Source: RGIG4079 sp045596365
Lineage (GTDB): Bacteria > Bacteroidota > Bacteroidia > Bacteroidales > Muribaculaceae
Assembly (NCBI GenBank): GCA_045596365.1
Contig: JAZOCE010000024.1
Location: 1-64,000, forward strand
Direction of reading: 5' to 3'
DNA: 64,000 nt
Of the stretch, positions 60,746-64,000 are shown piece after piece. The first letter of the stretch is position 1, and the number at the start of each line of letters is the position of its first letter. The notes under the pieces are model-generated. The model ran no database searches. It was given only the letters and a program-made list of their open reading frames with translations, and had not been told where the DNA came from. Position numbers and translations under genes: made by a program.

Positions 60746-63673
60746 ATGAAAACGATTAGCAAATACCTTTTTCTATTCATGTTTGTAATCATCGCTATTT
60801 CAATATACTCATGTAGTGATGATGACTTAACTACCAACTCGCCTAATAACACACACGATTTATTCCTTGGCAATTGCAAGATATTTAAATTTGGGCAAGA
60901 AACATCTCAATTTGAAGCATCGGATTTCATCCTACACATCCTTGCTCCCAATGGTACTATAATCCAACGCAAAGGTAATCATGTTAGAGAAAATAATATT
61001 TCAGAATTAATTTTGAATGAAGGTCTCAGCGACAACAAATATAGATTGCTTTTCATGGAATATGACATTCCAAATCCTGATAATCCTCGTTTCACTAAAG
61101 CTCGGTTTGGATTAGGTTGCGAAATAAACATTATTGATGGGCTACCGTCTATATTAGATGCATACAATCCTTCATTACAATTATTTGCATTACACGAGCA
61201 AAACAATACCTACGCAATAAATTGTGATGATGACCTAAAAAAACTTGCTAACGCAGTTAACACTGATGGTTCTGAAATTGATTCTACTTATACTTTCATC
61301 CAGACATGTAAAATCGACTTAGAATATGCATGTTTTAAAACCAATAAAGACTATGGGTGGAATCCCATTGGAGCAAGCAACAACACCCCTTTTAAATCAA
61401 AATATTTTGGCAACAACTACACGATAACCGGGCTAAACATTAATCGACCTAACACTTTTGGTGTTGGATTGTTTGGCTACACAAGCATGGCATATATCAA
61501 GAATGTAATAATTCGCAACTCCACCATACGTGGAGACTATGCCACAGGAGCTCTCGTTGGCGTAATAACAAGACCCGGAAATATTAAAGCATGTACCATT
61601 GTTGATTCATGCCACGTTGACAATTGCACAATCAGTGGCACGACATACAATTCCGAAGAAGGAGGAGTTAATATTGGCGGACTCGTTGGCGCAATAGAAG
61701 AGGGTACAATGCTCAACCTGACATCGTCATCATCAAGCAATAATACAATAATTGCCACTTATAATGCAGGAGGACTTGTCGGGGGTAGTGTAAGTTATAC
61801 AGTAGCAAACATAGGAAATTGCACAAGCTATGACAATGATATCACTGCCCAAATTTCAGGCGCCGGAGGGATCATTGCCGTTGCCGATTCTCTTTACATA
61901 TCAGGATGCACCAATACTTCAACTGTTATAGGTGGTGCATCTTCATCAGATACCGGTATTGGCACAGGAGGCATTGTTGGTGGTAGTGGAGCAAGCTATA
62001 TAACAAGTTGCACAAACTCCGGAACGATAAAAGGAGACGAAGGTGTAGGAGGTATTATCGGAAGTACTCGCATAAAAGGCAGTCGAAATCCTGAAGCGCC
62101 AGAGCCGTATGCTCACAATTACACCATGGTCAAATATTGTGGTAATACAGGAAATGTCTCTGGAGAAATCACAGTTGGAGGAATATGTGGGGATTCCAAC
62201 TTTGGAAGCTATGCAGTTTATAATAGCGGAAAAATTGAGGGTAAAGCCCAAGTGGGAGGAATACTTGGTGCAGGTGTAATTGCCGTTACGCATAATTCTG
62301 TAAATTCAGGCGAAATTTCAGTTACTAATTATGATGGCAACTCTTTCTGCGGAGGTATCATAGGCAAAGCCGATATGACATCTATTGCACTTTGTCAAAA
62401 TTATGGGGCTGTTAATAGCACCGGAACTCATACTGCCGGTATTATAGGAATTTCAGGCAGCACAGCAGTAATCCATCAATGTGGAAATTTCGGCAAAATA
62501 AATAGTACAGCGAGTGGAGCCACAGGAGGTATAGCAGGAGAAATAGGCAATCCTTCGGACTGGGGTCCCATGAATACGGCAGAGGTGGTTATTGGCACTA
62601 TAGAAATCGCCATGGCTGCATTAGGCCCGATTATGGCTTATGCAGAGCATGCGACAGAAGGTGCATTACACATTATTCTAAAAATAACCGAGCCATTAAT
62701 TGAATATAGCCTTGTTGGGACAAACACTTACTTTGAATATCACACCGTTCATTCAATTATTCATCATGAAGCTCTTGAACAAATTGATGTAGCTGTAAAT
62801 GGAGCTACATCAAACATTAGTTCAGACGTTAACAATGTAATATCTGATATACGTGAAAACACTTATTCAAATATTGATGTAAATGGATTTGACAAATCTA
62901 TAATTACCACCAATTATATTGCTGAAATAAACAACACTCTTGACTATTACATCCAAGATAATGGAGCCGACACCTATAATAACAGTATAAACACAAAGCG
63001 AAATAATCTATGTGATGCCGTTGAGAAAAAGACAGAGGATAAAGAGTTGGCTCATTCAATAATAGCAGGTATTACTCTTGGTGCAAGTTTTATTTTCACT
63101 ACCGGGGCTGTAATAGCCGGTTTTTTCACCGGAGGTGCTACTGCCGCAGCAGTATTTGTTGGGTTGGGTGCAATCACTTCTGTTATTAGTGGTGTTAATT
63201 CAATTGTTAAAGGCTCTACTGAATTTGAGCAAAATGCAGTTATTGTTTCACAATGCGTTAATGCCGCAAAAATCACATCCTCATCAAGCGATGAAACAGG
63301 AGCTTTGATCGGTGTTCTCAATGACTATGGTATTATGCGCGATTGTCTCAACACAGCTAATGGTGATGGCAAAGGTGGATATTTTATTGGAACAGCTGGC
63401 GACAAATCTGAAATTACTCGATGCCTTTCCTTAGGGCAAAATTGGGAAAGAACAATTGCTAAAATGGAACAACTAATAGACGTCTCTGATGTTTACTTTT
63501 ATAATAGCGAAAGTTCAACAGCGCTTAATGCGTTATCTCCTTCAGAAATTGGAGATGCATCAAATTATGACGGGTGGGACATAGGCACCGATAAAAATCT
63601 ATGGACTATACCCTCCTCTTCGTCCAACAAATCATACCCTATTCCATTCTATTCCGAAATGAGAGAGAAATAA
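60746..63673 (+). CDS. Surface lipoprotein with GLUG repeats and an inserted hydrophobic-hairpin domain
   Basis: 975 residues. Lipoprotein signal ending in 'YSC' (Cys23), followed by Ser-Asp-Asp-Asp, the acidic tag that sends Bacteroidetes lipoproteins to the cell surface. After a short N-terminal domain come many GLUG-type repeats (about 210-600), each with a 'GGIVG' turn and 'CTNSGTI'-like strand, forming a beta-solenoid. From about 608 to 836 the repeats stop: helical, Asn/Ser/Ile-rich sequence leads to a Gly/Ala-rich hydrophobic hairpin near 770-815 ('TTGAVIAGFFTGGATAAAVF'). GLUG repeats then resume to the end. Adhesin or pore-forming function is inference. Confidence 0.75.
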   Translation: MKTISKYLFLFMFVIIAISIYSCSDDDLTTNSPNNTHDLFLGNCKIFKFGQETSQFEASDFILHILAPNGTIIQRKGNHVRENNISELILNEGLSDNKYRLLFMEYDIPNPDNPRFTKARFGLGCEINIIDGLPSILDAYNPSLQLFALHEQNNTYAINCDDDLKKLANAVNTDGSEIDSTYTFIQTCKIDLEYACFKTNKDYGWNPIGASNNTPFKSKYFGNNYTITGLNINRPNTFGVGLFGYTSMAYIKNVIIRNSTIRGDYATGALVGVITRPGNIKACTIVDSCHVDNCTISGTTYNSEEGGVNIGGLVGAIEEGTMLNLTSSSSSNNTIIATYNAGGLVGGSVSYTVANIGNCTSYDNDITAQISGAGGIIAVADSLYISGCTNTSTVIGGASSSDTGIGTGGIVGGSGASYITSCTNSGTIKGDEGVGGIIGSTRIKGSRNPEAPEPYAHNYTMVKYCGNTGNVSGEITVGGICGDSNFGSYAVYNSGKIEGKAQVGGILGAGVIAVTHNSVNSGEISVTNYDGNSFCGGIIGKADMTSIALCQNYGAVNSTGTHTAGIIGISGSTAVIHQCGNFGKINSTASGATGGIAGEIGNPSDWGPMNTAEVVIGTIEIAMAALGPIMAYAEHATEGALHIILKITEPLIEYSLVGTNTYFEYHTVHSIIHHEALEQIDVAVNGATSNISSDVNNVISDIRENTYSNIDVNGFDKSIITTNYIAEINNTLDYYIQDNGADTYNNSINTKRNNLCDAVEKKTEDKELAHSIIAGITLGASFIFTTGAVIAGFFTGGATAAAVFVGLGAITSVISGVNSIVKGSTEFEQNAVIVSQCVNAAKITSSSSDETGALIGVLNDYGIMRDCLNTANGDGKGGYFIGTAGDKSEITRCLSLGQNWERTIAKMEQLIDVSDVYFYNSESSTALNALSPSEIGDASNYDGWDIGTDKNLWTIPSSSSNKSYPIPFYSEMREK

Positions 63674-63702
63674 AATACAGGTTTAATCAAAATCTCACAA
63701 CA

Positions 63703-64000
63703 ATGAAAACAATCATGCAATACATTGTAATCCTATTAACATCATTATCGTGCTTTGCATTATTTTCATGCCACGATGAGAATGACATTTTTTCAAACGA
63801 AATAGGCTCTACCTTAGAACATTTTGATGGGAAAAGAGTATCTACATTCTATCTCCCACATGATAGCACAACAATCAGTAACGGGACTAATTCTGCCACT
63901 GTATATCTCGAAAATACTGAAACATTAAAACAATACGAATTTTCAGCTAAAACAATACTAAAAGACAATCGTCTTGAAGTAAAAATGGATATTCCCAACA
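63703..64000 (+). CDS. Lipoprotein, partial at right edge
   Basis: 99 residues are visible from the ATG at 63703; the gene continues beyond the window. The signal peptide ends in 'FSC' (Cys23) followed by His-Asp-Glu, again a likely surface-export tag. The mature part looks beta-rich and polar ('VSTFYLPHDSTTISNGTNSATVYLEN'). It starts 29 bases after the GLUG protein and has a similar signal peptide, suggesting a two-gene surface operon. Confidence 0.65.
   Translation, partial: MKTIMQYIVILLTSLSCFALFSCHDENDIFSNEIGSTLEHFDGKRVSTFYLPHDSTTISNGTNSATVYLENTETLKQYEFSAKTILKDNRLEVKMDIPN

Noticed and set aside
1..64000. CRISPR array, insertion sequence, integrase or prophage
   Set aside because: No regularly spaced repeats, transposase, recombinase or phage structural genes were seen on either strand.

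Overview
The window looks like a chromosomal segment of an anaerobic gut Bacteroidales bacterium, most likely Muribaculaceae or a close relative (family level is inference). The supporting signs are many promoters with the Bacteroidetes -7 box TAnnTTTG, a MurF-alanine racemase fusion, a GSCFA protein, a PorE-type TPR/propeller/OmpA lipoprotein, type I lipoproteins with the acidic Bacteroidetes surface-export tag, PEGA and GLUG proteins, and an [FeFe]-hydrogenase with its HydEFG maturases. No rRNA, CRISPR array, insertion sequence, phage or integrase was seen. There is one tRNA, tRNA-Gly(CCC).

Left part (1-14.6 kb). A HipA-like C-terminus runs in from the left edge. It is followed by a gene-free 0.8 kb stretch that holds a promoter, hairpins and a terminator, so probably a small RNA. 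Next is an AT-rich accessory patch: an unrecognised two-gene cassette, one member methyltransferase-like, and an Mrr-type restriction endonuclease. Housekeeping genes follow (pepT, miaA, phnA/yjdM, an MmcQ/YjbR protein, rubrerythrin, a MINPP-type phosphatase, a TPR protein). A MntA-HepT toxin-antitoxin pair comes next, in which both genes carry in-frame stop codons. A second AT-rich patch (10.1-14.15 kb) is a five-gene minus-strand operon: TerB-like protein, four-TM coiled-coil membrane protein, vWA-like lipoprotein, small protein, lipoprotein. It sits behind a structured leader RNA ending in a long terminator hairpin whose 3' strand can also pair with an upstream repeat of its 5' strand.

Middle part (14.6-34.9 kb). 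Glutamine synthetase is followed by a minus-strand operon for 2-oxoacid/aromatic acid metabolism (nitrilase-like amidase, IorA without its ferredoxin tail, IorB, aminotransferase, phenylacetate-CoA ligase, ACT protein). After an rRNA methylase and an EamA transporter comes an oxidative stress block: catalase, Dps with a tiny Cys-rich partner, divergent OxyR, AhpC and AhpF. A PEGA lipoprotein lies downstream of a second strongly structured RNA candidate with a 6S-like long hairpin. FKBP and LOG-family genes and the tRNA follow.

Right part (34.9-64 kb). His-rich and OmpA/TPR lipoproteins, speA, truA, acpP-fabF, a three-gene FecBCD/BtuFCD-type ABC importer facing a hydA-hydE-hydG-hydF operon, an NfeD-SPFH pair, an OPT transporter with a MATE exporter, and murF-alr, GSCFA and PorE-like genes. 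At the right edge are two surface lipoproteins. The first is a 975-residue GLUG-repeat protein interrupted by a roughly 230-residue helical segment with a glycine-rich hydrophobic hairpin resembling pore-forming toxin hairpins. The strongest leads for something new are the TerB/4TM/vWA operon with its attenuator-like leader, the GLUG protein with the hairpin insertion, and the unassigned structured RNAs.
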